64,000 nt of DNA from Streptomyces sp. NBC_00708 (GCA_036226585.1 CP108997.1:1178001-1242000), one strand, 5' to 3'; shown: positions 24,573 through 33,823, counted from the first letter of the stretch. The notes: generated by a model from the sequence alone, not told the origin. Made by a program: numbers and translations.

Positions 24573-25493
24573 TTAATCGCCCATGGTCCGGGCCTGCGGA
24601 CCGGCCCCCAGGACCCGTACGGCCTTCGGTACGCAGGTGGCCGTCAGCGGGAGGGCGCCGAGGGGTTCGCCGTCCGCGTACGCGGTGACGCCGACGGATT
24701 CCAGGGTGACCGAGGAGGCCCGGTGGACGGTGACGACGGGGTGGCTGAGGTGCGTCCCCTTGTACACCCGGGGGAAGACCTTGAGCAGGGTCGTGCGGCT
24801 GCACTCGCCGACCACCGTGATGTCGAAGAGGCCGTCGTCCATGACCGCGTCGGCGCACATCCGCATGCCGCCGCCGTACGACGTGCCGTTGCCGACCGCC
24901 ACGAGAGTCGCCCGGATCTCCCGCGCGGGCCCGTCGTCGAGGGTCATGCGGTACGTGACCGGCTTGAAGGCGGCGAGTTCGGCGAGGATCGCCAGGTCGT
25001 ACTTGAACCGGCCGCCCACCCAGCGCATCCGGTTGCCCCGGTCGTTGACCCGGGAGTCGAAGCCGGAGGCGAGCACGGAGCCGAACCAGCGCTCCCCGGC
25101 CCGGCCGAGGTCGATCTCGCGCACGGGCGCCCGCCCCTTGAGCGCGTCGGCGGCGAGCCGTCCGGCGGCGGCCGGATCGCGTATCGGCAGCTCCAGCGCG
25201 CGGGCGAAGTCGTTGCCGGTGCCCACCGCGACGACGCCGAGCGGGGTGAGCGTCCCGGCCACCGCCTGGAGCGCCAGGGACATCAGCCCGTCCCCGCCGA
25301 CGGCTATCAAGGCCCCGGTCCCCTGCGCCACCGCGTCCCGCGCCCGGCGCAGCGCGTCGTCCGCGTCCTCGCCGAGGATCGTGCGTACGGAGAAGCCGGC
25401 GTCCCGCAACGCGGAAGCGGCCGGCTGCGCGGCTCGCGCGCCCCGGCCGCGTCCCGCGGTGGGATTGACGAAGAGGGTGATCTCGCTGGTCAC
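24573..25493 (-). CDS. Diacylglycerol kinase-family lipid kinase
   Basis: A 306-residue DAGK_cat protein. The start ITLFVNPTAGRGRG is the first strand of the fold, and the nucleotide-binding GGDG motif is at residues 66-69 (IAVGGDGLMSLAL). The substrate loop GVVAVGTGNDFARAL follows. The C-terminal beta-sandwich contains GTSYGGGMRMCADAVMDDGL. It probably phosphorylates diacylglycerol or a related lipid to recycle it into phospholipid synthesis. It sits between helY and tatC on the same strand, close enough for cotranscription. Confidence 0.9.
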   Translation of the reverse strand: MTSEITLFVNPTAGRGRGARAAQPAASALRDAGFSVRTILGEDADDALRRARDAVAQGTGALIAVGGDGLMSLALQAVAGTLTPLGVVAVGTGNDFARALELPIRDPAAAGRLAADALKGRAPVREIDLGRAGERWFGSVLASGFDSRVNDRGNRMRWVGGRFKYDLAILAELAAFKPVTYRMTLDDGPAREIRATLVAVGNGTSYGGGMRMCADAVMDDGLFDITVVGECSRTTLLKVFPRVYKGTHLSHPVVTVHRASSVTLESVGVTAYADGEPLGALPLTATCVPKAVRVLGAGPQARTMGD

Positions 25494-25510
25494 CCGGGGA
25501 CCCTACAAGG

Positions 25511-26473
25511 TCAGGTGATGTCGTCGTAACCGTCGCGCAGCGACGACCGTCCGCCGTCGCGTTCGCCGTCGGCCTGGCCGGGCAGTGTGGGCGACGCCGA
25601 CACGTGCTCCATATCGCCGATGTCCTCGGGGGTGAGGTCGAGCTGCGAGGCCTCGTCGTCGTCGAGGCCGGCGTCCGGGTTGTTCCGCTTGCGACGACGG
25701 TCGTTGGCGATGCAGATGCCGAGCGCGATGAAGTACAGCAGGACGATGGGCGCGGCCAGCGTCATCATCGTGAGCGGGTCCCCGGTCGGGGTCGCCACGG
25801 CGGCGAAGATCGTGATGCCCATGACCATCCAGCGCCACCAGGAGCCGAGCCGCTTCGCCGTGAGCACCCCGGTGAAGTTCAGCAGGATGAGCAGCAGCGG
25901 CAACTCGAAGGCGAGCCCGAACACGACCACCATGCGCGTGATGATGTTGAGGTAGTCGTCGATGGGAAGCAGCGGCTTCGTGTTGTCGGGGGTGAATTCC
26001 TGCAGCACGGAAACGGTCTGCGGCATCAGGATGTAGGCGAGGGCGGCGCCCACCAGGAAGAGCGGGACACCAATGCCCACGAAGCCGAGCGCGTACCGCT
26101 TCTCGTGCTTGTGGAGGCCGGGGGCGAGGAAGGCCCACAGCTGGTAGAGCCAGACCGGGGTGGAGAACACCACGCCCGCCATGAGGGAGACCTTGAGGGC
26201 GATGGAGAAGGGGGCGACCACACCTTGCACCGTCATCTCGGCACACGGGTTGCCGTTGGCCTGCTTACTCTCACCGTGGGCGCAGCCGACCGTTTCCAGG
26301 ACCGGGTGGATCAGGAAGTTGATCAGGTCGTTGTAGAAGAAGGCCGTGACCGAGGTGATCACGAGGATCGCCACAACAGCGACCAACAGTCGGTTACGCA
26401 GCTCTCGCAGGTGATCAGCGAGAGGCATCCGCCCCTCGCTGTCCTTCTCCTGCTTGCGGGCAGACTTGAGCAA
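25511..26473 (-). CDS. tatC: Twin-arginine translocase subunit TatC
   Basis: A 320-residue TatC. It begins with the cytoplasmic segment MPLADHLRELRNRLLVAVVA, the conserved HLxELRxR motif, and has six transmembrane helices ending in TMMTLAAPIVLLYFIALGIC. TatC recognises twin-arginine signal peptides and forms the translocase core. An acidic, hydrophilic C-tail of about 60 residues follows. It is downstream of tatA on the same strand with a stem-loop between them, the normal actinobacterial arrangement, and would serve the Tat-dependent proteins of this cell. Confidence 0.95.
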   Translation of the reverse strand: MLKSARKQEKDSEGRMPLADHLRELRNRLLVAVVAILVITSVTAFFYNDLINFLIHPVLETVGCAHGESKQANGNPCAEMTVQGVVAPFSIALKVSLMAGVVFSTPVWLYQLWAFLAPGLHKHEKRYALGFVGIGVPLFLVGAALAYILMPQTVSVLQEFTPDNTKPLLPIDDYLNIITRMVVVFGLAFELPLLLILLNFTGVLTAKRLGSWWRWMVMGITIFAAVATPTGDPLTMMTLAAPIVLLYFIALGICIANDRRRKRNNPDAGLDDDEASQLDLTPEDIGDMEHVSASPTLPGQADGERDGGRSSLRDGYDDIT

Positions 26474-26498
26474 CCCACTTCCCTCGTCTCGTGCGGCA

Positions 26499-26520
26499 GC
26501 TGACGGAGGAGTCCGTCAGC
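26499..26520 (-). terminator. Stem-loop between tatA and tatC
   Basis: GCTGACGGA at 26499-26507, a GGAG loop and TCCGTCAGC at 26512-26520. It is directly after the tatA stop on the minus strand and before tatC. It may partly terminate the transcript and give more TatA than TatC, which is the ratio the translocase needs. Confidence 0.5.
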
Positions 26521-26525
26521 GCGGG

Positions 26526-26810
26526 TCAGCTCTGGGTGGTGGGCTTCGCTTCGCTCACCGGGCGGGAGCTCGTGACGTCACCGGGCGCGGCCTGGATCGT
26601 ACGGGCGGCGGCCTGCTGGGCGGCCGGGTCGGCGGCGGCGTCCGGGGTGGCCGCCTGCTCGTCGTCCTTCTTCATGGCCTTGGCCTCGCTCTTGAGGATG
26701 CGGGCCGACTTGCCGAGCGAACGGGCCATGTCGGGAAGCTTCTTGGCGCCGAACAACAGCAGGATGACAGCGATGATCAGAACGATCTCGAGAGGCTTCA
26801 GATTGCCCAT
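26526..26810 (-). CDS. tatA: Twin-arginine translocase subunit TatA
   Basis: A 94-residue TatA. The single N-terminal membrane helix ([20 protein letters not shown]) ends at the conserved FG and is followed by the amphipathic helix [20 protein letters not shown]. The C-terminal half is a charged, Ala/Pro-rich tail as usual. The ATG at 26810, preceded by GAAGGAAGC, is chosen rather than the in-frame ATG 66 bases further upstream because family members start at MGxLxPxE. It oligomerises to form the transport pore. It lies upstream of tatC and close to pafBC, as in mycobacteria. Confidence 0.95.
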   Translation of the reverse strand: MGNLKPLEIVLIIAVILLLFGAKKLPDMARSLGKSARILKSEAKAMKKDDEQAATPDAAADPAAQQAAARTIQAAPGDVTSSRPVSEAKPTTQS

Positions 26811-27032
26811 GGTGTGCTTCCTTCTCGCTGAGGCGGCTGGAGGTGGGCTCACTGCCCTTGAGTGGCGGATACACATCCGACCAATTCACCGGCAGCGATC
26901 GTAACCCGCGGGAGTAAACGCGAGGCAATGCCCGTGCATACTTTCGATTGCGGCCCGCACCTCCCTGCCAGGGCCGTCTGCAGCAGCGTACCTCCCGGGC
27001 CCGGGAAACTGGAGGCCGCATGCACGGGGGTG

Positions 27033-27230
27033 CTACGGCAGAGTCTTCCCGGTGGAGGCGAGGCGGGTGGCCGCGCGCTCCAGGTCCTCGGCGGCCCGGT
27101 TGATGCGCTCCGTGGTGCGGGTCACCTGGTGGCCGAGGCGCTGGGCCTCGACGAACACCTTGATGGCCAGCACGCCGAGCACGGCGATCCCGAGGAACCC
27201 CAGGGCGATGGCGAGCATGGGCCAGAACAT
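27033..27230 (-). CDS. Small membrane protein, unknown function
   Basis: A 65-residue protein. One strong transmembrane helix (MLAIALGFLGIAVLGVLAIK) is followed by a charged amphipathic segment (QRLGHQVTRTTERINRAAED) that looks like a short coiled coil. It sits between tatA and a CxxC zinc-ribbon gene on the same strand. It has the typical GC-biased codon pattern and no signs of being spurious. From memory, a comparable small protein occupies this position in other streptomycetes. Function is unknown; it may be a membrane anchor. Confidence 0.65.
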   Translation of the reverse strand: MFWPMLAIALGFLGIAVLGVLAIKVFVEAQRLGHQVTRTTERINRAAEDLERAATRLASTGKTLP

Positions 27231-27290
27231 GCGCAGAGCCTCGATGTGTCTAGTGTCCGGAAGGCCCCCCGGCGCGTCACGGGACGCCTC

Positions 27291-27569
27291 TCAGGGACCG
27301 GTGTGCAGGCGCAGCGTCCGTACGCCGCCGTCGGTGAGCAGTTCCACTATCCGCTCCCCCGCCGGCTTGCGGACGCACGCGGCGCACTCGGGGCAGGTGA
27401 ACGAGTAGAACGTGGTGCGGCTGGTGGCGCCGACCACGAGCCGGAACTCCGCCGCCGCCAGCTCGAACCGCGCGCGGCAGTCGGGGCAGGCGGCCTTGAA
27501 GCGCGCCGACTCCGGCACCGCGACGGTGGGCACGGCAGCCAGGCCCGGCAGCGCGGACAGGTTCCCCAT
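27291..27569 (-). CDS. Conserved small zinc-ribbon-like protein
   Basis: A 92-residue protein with two CxxC pairs, ACPDCRARFELAAAEFRL at about residues 28-45 and FTCPECAACVRKPAG at about 58-72. That spacing fits a single zinc ribbon. A basic C-terminus (RTLRLHTGP) follows. Its ATG lies 19 bp from the end of pafC, so it is probably the last gene of the pafBC transcript. No catalytic motif is seen. Nucleic-acid or protein binding is the only reasonable guess. Confidence 0.75.
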   Translation of the reverse strand: MGNLSALPGLAAVPTVAVPESARFKAACPDCRARFELAAAEFRLVVGATSRTTFYSFTCPECAACVRKPAGERIVELLTDGGVRTLRLHTGP

Positions 27570-27587
27570 GTCTCCTCCGCCGTCCCC

Positions 27588-28544
27588 TCAGGCCGCGCCG
27601 TCGTACGCGGCGAGTGCCGCGCGCGCCGCGTGGCGCGCGCTCTCGGCCAGCTCCGGGGGCGAGACGATGCGCCCCTCCCCGCCGAGCCGCAGCGCGAGCC
27701 GGCGCAGCGAGGCCGGGTCGGGGGTGCGCAGGGTGATCCGCAGACCGCCGTCGGGCAGCTCCTCGGCGCGGTCGTGCGGGTAGTACTCGGCGACCCAGCG
27801 CCCACCGGGGCCGACCTCGATCACGACCTCCGGGTCCTCGGCGGCCGGCTGGACCAGCCCCTCGGACAGGTCCCGCAGCTCCAGCTCGGGCGGCGCGGCG
27901 GGCTCGTCGAGCAGCCGGATCGCGGCGACCCGGTCGAGACGGAAGGTGCGCCGGTCCTCGGAGGAGCGGCACCACGCCTCCATATAGGTGTGCCCGACGG
28001 CGAACAGCCGGATCGGGTCCACCTCGCGCTCGGTGAGCTCGTCGCGCGCGGGCGAGTAGTAGCGCAGCCACAGCCGGCGCCGCTCCGAGATCGCCCGGTC
28101 CACCTCGGCGAAGACGCCGCCCTCCGACTCGAAGGTGACCGAGAGCCGGGAGCTGGCGGCCCCCACCTCGCCGGCCGCGGCCTCCAGCTTGGCGGTGGCC
28201 CGCAGCAGTGCCTGGCGGTCGCTCTCGCGCAGGCCGGGCAGGGTCGCCACGGCGCGGGCGGCGACCAGCAGGGCCGTCGCCTCGTCGGCGGCGAGCCGCA
28301 GCGGTTCGGCGACGTCGTCCGCGTTGTGCCACCAGATGCGGTCACCGTCGGTGTCGATGTCGAGCAGGTCGCCGCCCCGGAAGCTGGTCCCGCACATGGG
28401 CAGCACGTCGAGGTCGGAGATCAGCTCGTCCTCGGTGATCCCGAAGGCGCGGGCGACGTCCTGGACGTGGGCGCCGGGGCGCTCGCGCAGATACGTCACC
28501 AGGGAGAGCATCCGGCGTGTCTGGTCGATGGCGTTCGTGGCCAT
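27588..28544 (-). CDS. pafC: WYL-domain transcriptional regulator PafC
   Basis: A 318-residue protein of the PafC type. The N-terminal winged helix spans about residues 8-60 (RRMLSLVTYLRERPGAHVQD, then VARAFGITEDELISDLDVL). The WYL region spans about 145-230 with RRRLWLRYYSPARDEL. In mycobacteria PafB and PafC form an obligate heterodimer that activates LexA-independent DNA-damage genes. It is not a proteasome component despite the name. It starts 13 bp after pafB, so the two are cotranscribed. Confidence 0.93.
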   Translation of the reverse strand: MATNAIDQTRRMLSLVTYLRERPGAHVQDVARAFGITEDELISDLDVLPMCGTSFRGGDLLDIDTDGDRIWWHNADDVAEPLRLAADEATALLVAARAVATLPGLRESDRQALLRATAKLEAAAGEVGAASSRLSVTFESEGGVFAEVDRAISERRRLWLRYYSPARDELTEREVDPIRLFAVGHTYMEAWCRSSEDRRTFRLDRVAAIRLLDEPAAPPELELRDLSEGLVQPAAEDPEVVIEVGPGGRWVAEYYPHDRAEELPDGGLRITLRTPDPASLRRLALRLGGEGRIVSPPELAESARHAARAALAAYDGAA

Positions 28545-28557
28545 GAATACGGTCCCC

Positions 28558-29511
28558 TCAGTCCTTGGCCACGGCGCGCAGCCGGTCCATCACGTCGGCC
28601 CGCAGGTCCTCGGGTCCGGTGACGACGACGTCGGGGCCGAACTCGACGAGCCAGGCGTCCAGGCCGTGTCCGTACGGGATCTCCAACTCCTCCCACCCGT
28701 CTCCGAGTTCCCGGACCGACAGGGCGCGGGCGCGCAGCGGGTAGCCGGAGTCGGCGCGCAGCCTGATCAGGGCGGTCCGGGTGGCCGTCTCGCCCGCCCA
28801 GCTCTCCACGGTCTCGCGGACGGTGACCACGTCGGGCACCTGGGCGGTGAAGGCGCCCGCCCGGGAGCGCACCTTGCCGGTGATCCGGGAGAGCCGGAAG
28901 ACGCGCTCCGCGCCCCGCTCCCGGTCCCAGCCGGCCAGGTACCAGTGGCCGCGCCAGCATTCCAGGGTCCACGGCTCGACCTGGCGCTGCCCGGGCTGGG
29001 CGGCGTTGGCCTTGCGGTAGTCAAAGGTCACCGGGCGGCGGTCGCGGCAGGCCAGCATCAGGGGTTCGAAGGCGGCCTCGTGGACGGGGATGCGCGGTTC
29101 GAGGGCGCTGTGCACCTCGTAGGCGTCCTCGGTCTCGGGCATCCCGGCCGCCCGCAGCTTCTGCAGGGCGCCGCTGGCGGCGCCGGCGAGGCGGGCCTGC
29201 TGCCAGACCTTGGCGGCGAGGCCGAGCGCGGCGGCCTCCTCGGCGTCCAGCGTGATGGGGGGCAGCCGGTTGCTGTCGCGGCGGGCGAGGTAGCCGGTGT
29301 CGCCGTCCAGGTTCTCGACGGTCTCGATGACCAGGCCGAGTTCGCGCAGATCGTCCTTGTCCCGTTCGAACATCCGGTTGAAGGCGTCGTCGGATGCCGC
29401 TTCGAGGTAGGCCTCGATGGAGCCGCGCAGTTCACGCTTGCTGAGCGGACGCCGGGTGCCCAGCAGACACAGCGCCAGGTTCATCAGCCGCTCGGCCTTG
29501 GCAATCGCCAT
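28558..29511 (-). CDS. pafB: WYL-domain transcriptional regulator PafB
   Basis: A 317-residue partner of PafC. The winged helix at about 5-70 reads ERLMNLALCLLGTRRPLSKR then ELRGSIEAYLEAASDDAFNR. The WYL core is DRRPVTFDYRKANAAQPG, where the F-D-Y motif matches the family's ligand-binding pocket. PafBC is thought to sense single-stranded DNA or a similar damage signal. It is first in the pafB-pafC-zinc ribbon group. The ATG at 29511 is preceded by GAAAGGGCGCCG. Confidence 0.93.
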   Translation of the reverse strand: MAIAKAERLMNLALCLLGTRRPLSKRELRGSIEAYLEAASDDAFNRMFERDKDDLRELGLVIETVENLDGDTGYLARRDSNRLPPITLDAEEAAALGLAAKVWQQARLAGAASGALQKLRAAGMPETEDAYEVHSALEPRIPVHEAAFEPLMLACRDRRPVTFDYRKANAAQPGQRQVEPWTLECWRGHWYLAGWDRERGAERVFRLSRITGKVRSRAGAFTAQVPDVVTVRETVESWAGETATRTALIRLRADSGYPLRARALSVRELGDGWEELEIPYGHGLDAWLVEFGPDVVVTGPEDLRADVMDRLRAVAKD

Positions 29512-29576
29512 CGGCGCCCTTTCCCTCGTGCTCTACGACGCTCGACCGTACCGCCCCGGGGTGTCGGGACAAAAGT

Positions 29577-29606
29577 GAGGGCCCGTGCCTGGTGGCACGG
29601 GCCCTC
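29577..29606 (-). terminator. Terminator downstream of FKBP gene
   Basis: GAGGGCCCGTGCC at 29577-29589, a TGGT loop and the exact complement at 29594-29606. It lies 20 bases past the stop of the small FKBP gene on the minus strand and before pafB, separating the two units. Confidence 0.75.
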
Positions 29607-29625
29607 GGAGCGCGGGTGGCGCGGA

Positions 29626-30000
29626 TCAGACGGCGACCAGGTCGCAGACGAAGATCAGCGTCTCGCCCGGGGCGATCGCGCCGCCGCCGGCGCCGCGGTC
29701 ACCGTAGGCGAGGTGCGCGGGGATGGTCAGCTGGCGACGGCCGCCGACCTTCATGCCCTGCACGCCCTTGTCCCAGCCCTGGATGACCTGGCCGGCACCG
29801 AGCTGGAACTGCAGCGGGGCGCCGCGGTTCCAGGAGGCGTCGAACTCCTCGCCGGTGGAGAAGGCGACCCCGACGTAGTGGACGGAGACGGTCTGGCCGG
29901 CCTTGGCCTCGGCGCCCTCGCCCTCCCAGATGTCCTTGATCTCCAGATCGGCCGGCGGCTCGCCACCCGGGAAGTCGATCTCGGGCTTCTCGATGCTCAC
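29626..30000 (-). CDS. FKBP-type peptidyl-prolyl cis-trans isomerase, cytoplasmic
   Basis: A 124-residue single-domain FKBP. Core motifs are VSVHYVGVAFSTGEEFDASW, the FK506-pocket segment QVIQGWDKGVQGMKVGGRRQ and LAYGDRGAGGGAIAPGETLI. No signal peptide is present, so it acts in the cytoplasm on proline peptide bonds. The GTG at 30000 follows AAGAGGAGC, a strong ribosome-binding site; in-frame starts further upstream lack one. It is directly downstream of a lipoprotein with two FKBP domains on the same strand. Confidence 0.95.
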   Translation of the reverse strand: MSIEKPEIDFPGGEPPADLEIKDIWEGEGAEAKAGQTVSVHYVGVAFSTGEEFDASWNRGAPLQFQLGAGQVIQGWDKGVQGMKVGGRRQLTIPAHLAYGDRGAGGGAIAPGETLIFVCDLVAV

Positions 30001-30043
30001 TGACTTGCTCCTCTTACTGATGAACTGGGCAACCGGGACAGTC

Positions 30044-31000
30044 TTACATCTTCGCCAGGATGTCCACGGCGAACACCAGCGTGGAGTTGGCGGGGATGCC
30101 CGACGACTCCTTGTCACCGAGACCCTGGTCCGGCGGCACGACCAGCAGCACCCGGCTGCCGATCTTCTTGCCGATCAGGCCGTTCTTCAGGCCCTTGAGG
30201 GTGACCTGCGCCAGCGGGAAGGTGGCCGTCTTCCCCGTCTTGTAGGTGTTGTCGAACTCCTTGCCGTCCTTCCAGAGCTTGGCCACGTAGTTCACGACGA
30301 CCGAGTCGGTCTCCTTGATGACGTCGCCCTTGGACTCCAGGACGTAGTTGGAGACCAGCTTCTTCGGCGGGGCGACCTTGCTGGGGACGGTCAGGCTCGG
30401 CGCCTTGCCGTCGGTGTTGGTGCCCACCTTCGGCAGGTCGACGTTGTCCTGGGCGACGGCGGTGCCCTTGGCGGAGGCCGGGATCTGCTTGGCCTTCAGG
30501 ATGTCGACGACGAAGACCAGGGTGGCGTTGGCCTTGATGTCGCCCTGGCCCTGGGCGCCGTAACCGAGGTCCGGCGGGATGACCAGCTGGACCCTGCTGC
30601 CGACCTTCTGGCCGATCAGGCCCTTCTCCCAGCCCTGGATGACCATGCCGGCGCCGAGCGTCAGGTCGAACGGCTGCTTGCGGTCGAAGCTGTTGTCGAA
30701 CGGCTTGGTGGAGTCGTACTGCTGGCCGAGGTAGTTGACCTGGGTCACGTCGCCGTTCTTGAGCTTCGCACCGTCACCCTCGCTGATGACCTTGGTCTGC
30801 AGCTCCTTGGGCGGCGTGCCCGTGCCCTTGGCCAGGGTGGGCTTCTCGCCGAACTTCGCGCCCGCGGTGATGGCGGGGAAACCGCCCTTGGAGGGGGCGG
30901 ACGCGTAGGCGGAAGCGGAGTCGGAGTCCTTGTCGTCGCTGCCGCAGGCCGCTGACAACAGCAGCAGGGGGACGACGAGAAGGCCGGCAAGTCGGCGCAC
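30044..31000 (-). CDS. Lipoprotein with two FKBP-type isomerase domains
   Basis: A 318-residue lipoprotein. A signal peptide with lipobox LLSAAC19 precedes the mature part. The first FKBP domain spans about 85-175 (VTQVNYLGQQYDSTKPFDNS, QGWEKGLIGQKVGSRVQLVI). The second spans about 225-318 (VVVNYVAKLWKDGKEFDNTY, GLKNGLIGKKIGSRVLLVV). The second domain has fewer of the aromatic pocket residues, so it may be weakly active. It probably helps fold exported proteins at the membrane surface. The GTG at 31000 with TGAGGAACCA upstream fits. Confidence 0.93.
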   Translation of the reverse strand: MRRLAGLLVVPLLLLSAACGSDDKDSDSASAYASAPSKGGFPAITAGAKFGEKPTLAKGTGTPPKELQTKVISEGDGAKLKNGDVTQVNYLGQQYDSTKPFDNSFDRKQPFDLTLGAGMVIQGWEKGLIGQKVGSRVQLVIPPDLGYGAQGQGDIKANATLVFVVDILKAKQIPASAKGTAVAQDNVDLPKVGTNTDGKAPSLTVPSKVAPPKKLVSNYVLESKGDVIKETDSVVVNYVAKLWKDGKEFDNTYKTGKTATFPLAQVTLKGLKNGLIGKKIGSRVLLVVPPDQGLGDKESSGIPANSTLVFAVDILAKM

Positions 31001-31081
31001 TGGTTCCTCAGATCTCAGACGGCATGTGTGGGGGCAACGCCCCGGGGGTCCCGGGACCCCCGCCACTCTAGGCCGTACGAA

Positions 31082-31110
31082 GGGCCCCGCACGAGGAACG
31101 TACGGGGCCC
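31082..31110 (-). terminator. Terminator downstream of pafA
   Basis: GGGCCCCG at 31082-31090 region pairs with CGGGGCCC at 31102-31110, with an inner ACG/CGT pair. It is about 40 bp past the pafA stop on the minus strand. Confidence 0.6.
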
Positions 31111-31147
31111 GAGTCGCACGGGGTGCCGGGGCGTGTCCTGCGCCCGC

Positions 31148-32509
31148 TCACATACCCGCGATGAGCTTCTCCACGCGGTCGTCCACGGAACGGAACGGGT
31201 CCTTGCACAGGACCGTGCGCTGCGCCTGGTCGTTGAGCTTGAGGTGGACCCAGTCGACGGTGAAGTCCCGCCGCTGCTCCTGGGCCCGCCGGATGAAGTC
31301 ACCGCGCAGCCGCGCCCTGGTCGTCTGCGGGGGCACCGACTTGCCCTCGAAGATCTTCAGGTCGTTGCAGATGCGGGCGGCCTGTCCCTTGCGCTCCAGC
31401 AGGTAGTACAGCCCCCGCCGGCGGTGGATGTCGTGGTAGGCGAGGTCTATCTGGGCGACCCGCGGATTCGACATGGTCATGTTGTGCTTGGCCCGGTACC
31501 GCTCGATGAGCCTGTACTTCATGACCCAGTCGATCTCGGTCTCGATCCGGCCGAGGTCCTCGGCCTCGATCGCGTCGAGCGTGCGGCCCCACAGTTCGAG
31601 GACGCGCTCGACGTTGCCCGTGCGGATGCCGCGGCGGTCGACGAAGTCCACGGCCTTCTCGTAGTACTCGCGCTGCACCTCTATGGCCGAGGCCTCCCGG
31701 CCGCTGGCCAGGCGGACCTTGCGCTGCCCGGTGGTGTCGTGGCTGACCTCGCGGATCGCCCGGATCGGGTTCTCCAGCGTCAGGTCGCGCATCACCGTGC
31801 CCGCCTCGATCATGCGGAGCACCAGATCGGTCGCGCCGACCTTGAGCAGCATGGTCGTCTCGGACATGTTGGAGTCGCCGACGATGACGTGGAGGCGGCG
31901 GTAGCGCTCCGCGTCCGCGTGCGGTTCGTCGCGGGTGTTGATGATCGGGCGGGAGCGCGTCGTCGCGGAGCTGACGCCCTCCCAGATGTGCTCGGCACGC
32001 TGGCTGACGCAGTAGACCGCGCCCCGGGGGGTCTGCAGCACCTTGCCGGCGCCGCAGATCAGCTGCCTGGTGACGAGGAAGGGAATGAGGATGTCCGCGA
32101 GACGGGAGAATTCTCCGTGCCGGGCCACGAGGTAGTTCTCATGGCATCCGTAGGAGTTTCCCGCAGAGTCGGTGTTGTTCTTGAAGAGATAGACGTCGCC
32201 GGCGATTCCCTCCTCGTGCAGGCGGCGTTCGGCGTCGACGAGCAGGCCTTCGAGAATGCGCTCGCCGGCCTTGTCGTGGGTGACCAGTTCGGTCAGGTTG
32301 TCGCATTCGGGGGTTGCATATTCCGGATGCGATCCCACGTCGAGGTAGAGGCGGGCGCCGTTCCGCAGAAAGACATTGCTGCTGCGGCCCCATGACACAA
32401 CACGGCGGAAGAGGTAGCGCGCCACTTCATCAGGAGACAGTCGGCGCTGTCCCCTGAACGTGCACGTGACGCCGTACTCGTTCTCCAGCCCGAAAATGCG
32501 GCGGTCCAT
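31148..32509 (-). CDS. pafA: Pup-protein ligase PafA
   Basis: A 453-residue carboxylate-amine ligase of the glutamine-synthetase fold, the same length as mycobacterial PafA. It starts [20 protein letters not shown] (GLENEYG binds Mg-ATP). The catalytic aspartate is D57 in [18 protein letters not shown] is used to join the C-terminal glutamate of Pup to substrate lysines. It has no separate insertion of the Dop type. It is followed by a stem-loop and then the FKBP genes. The MFS gene lies ten bases upstream on the same strand, but it looks unrelated in function. Confidence 0.97.
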   Translation of the reverse strand: MDRRIFGLENEYGVTCTFRGQRRLSPDEVARYLFRRVVSWGRSSNVFLRNGARLYLDVGSHPEYATPECDNLTELVTHDKAGERILEGLLVDAERRLHEEGIAGDVYLFKNNTDSAGNSYGCHENYLVARHGEFSRLADILIPFLVTRQLICGAGKVLQTPRGAVYCVSQRAEHIWEGVSSATTRSRPIINTRDEPHADAERYRRLHVIVGDSNMSETTMLLKVGATDLVLRMIEAGTVMRDLTLENPIRAIREVSHDTTGQRKVRLASGREASAIEVQREYYEKAVDFVDRRGIRTGNVERVLELWGRTLDAIEAEDLGRIETEIDWVMKYRLIERYRAKHNMTMSNPRVAQIDLAYHDIHRRRGLYYLLERKGQAARICNDLKIFEGKSVPPQTTRARLRGDFIRRAQEQRRDFTVDWVHLKLNDQAQRTVLCKDPFRSVDDRVEKLIAGM

Positions 32510-32518
32510 GACTGAACA

Positions 32519-33778
32519 TTACGCCTGATGGCCCGAGCTGAAACCGGGTTCGACGGCACCGTTTCGATCATTTTCCGATCCTCGCACCGCGACGGCGGTA
32601 CGGGGCGGAGCCGCGAGCACCTTCCCGGTGGCCAGCAGAACGAGCAGCGCCGCCACTCCACCGGCCCCCGCGACGGCGAAGCTCCACGCCGTCCCGCCCA
32701 GTTCGACGGCCGGACCGGCCACCGCCGTCCCCACGGCCGCGCCCACTCCGAAGGTCGTCACGAGCCACGAGAACGCCTCCGTCACCGTGCCGCGCGGGGC
32801 ATGCCGGTCGACCACGATGAACGAGCACGCGACGGCCGGCGCGAGGAACACCCCGGAGACGGCCGCCAGCACGGTCATCGCGACCGGGCCGGGCGTCAGC
32901 ACCAGCGGCAGATAGCCCAGCGCCAGCAGCCCGACGATCACCCGCAGCCTGCGCTCCGGCGCCCCCGCCCACTGCCGCGCCCCGTACACCACCCCGCCGA
33001 TCAGGGCGCCGAGCCCGAGGGCCGCCATCAGCCAGCCGTAGACGGCCTCCCGGCCGTGGTCGTCGGCGTACGCCATGCCCGCCACGGTGATGGAGCCCAG
33101 CGCGAGCCCCACGAAGAAGAACGAGCCGAGCAGCGCCAGCAGTCCGGGCGAGCGCAGGGCGCCCAGCCAGTGCGCCTCGCGGGGCGCGGAACGCCAGGTG
33201 CGCGAGGGCTCGGACACCACGACCGACAGCGCGCCGAGCACCCCGATCGCGTTGATGACGAGCAGGGCGGCGGCCGGCGACCACAGGGCGACCAGCAGCG
33301 TCACGAGCAGCGGCCCGGCCGTGAACATCACCTCCTGCGCGACCGCGTCCATGGCGTACGCCCGGTGCACCCGGTCCTCGTTGCCCAGCACGCTCGGCCA
33401 CAGCGCCCGCAGGCCGCCCTCCAGCGGGGGCGTGAACAGTCCGGCCACGGCCACCGCCGCGTAGGCGAGCGGCAGGAAGCCGCAGCCCGCCACGGCGAGC
33501 ACGGCCATGCCCAGGGCGGAGACGACAGCCGCGGGCAGCTGGACGCGCGGCTGTCCGTACAGGTCCACCGCACGGCCGAGCAGCGGCTGTCCCACGGCCG
33601 TGGCCAGCCCGTACACCGCCGCGAGCGCGCCGGCGAGGGTGTAGCTGCCGCCCTCGGCCCGGACGAACAGCACGATCGCGATGTTCGCCGTGCCGTTCGG
33701 CAGCCGGCCCACCAGGGTGCCCGTCAGCAGCCGGGCGGCGTGCCGCGCCCGGAGGATGTCCACATATCCCGCGGCCAT
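32519..33778 (-). CDS. Major facilitator superfamily transporter
   Basis: A 419-residue protein with about twelve hydrophobic helices. The A-like motif between helices two and three reads GQPLLGRAVDLYGQPRVQLP, typical of drug or sugar efflux members. The N-terminus MAAGYVDILRARHAARLLTG is cytoplasmic. The substrate is unknown. It is divergent from a LacI-family gene, whose product likely regulates it through the 27-bp inverted repeat between them. It lies between pafA and prcA without evident functional relation to pupylation. Confidence 0.88.
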   Translation of the reverse strand: MAAGYVDILRARHAARLLTGTLVGRLPNGTANIAIVLFVRAEGGSYTLAGALAAVYGLATAVGQPLLGRAVDLYGQPRVQLPAAVVSALGMAVLAVAGCGFLPLAYAAVAVAGLFTPPLEGGLRALWPSVLGNEDRVHRAYAMDAVAQEVMFTAGPLLVTLLVALWSPAAALLVINAIGVLGALSVVVSEPSRTWRSAPREAHWLGALRSPGLLALLGSFFFVGLALGSITVAGMAYADDHGREAVYGWLMAALGLGALIGGVVYGARQWAGAPERRLRVIVGLLALGYLPLVLTPGPVAMTVLAAVSGVFLAPAVACSFIVVDRHAPRGTVTEAFSWLVTTFGVGAAVGTAVAGPAVELGGTAWSFAVAGAGGVAALLVLLATGKVLAAPPRTAVAVRGSENDRNGAVEPGFSSGHQA

Positions 33779-33823
33779 GTCCCGCCCCTCTCCCTCGGGT
33801 GCCTGTGCGGGCCTGCGAGGTTT

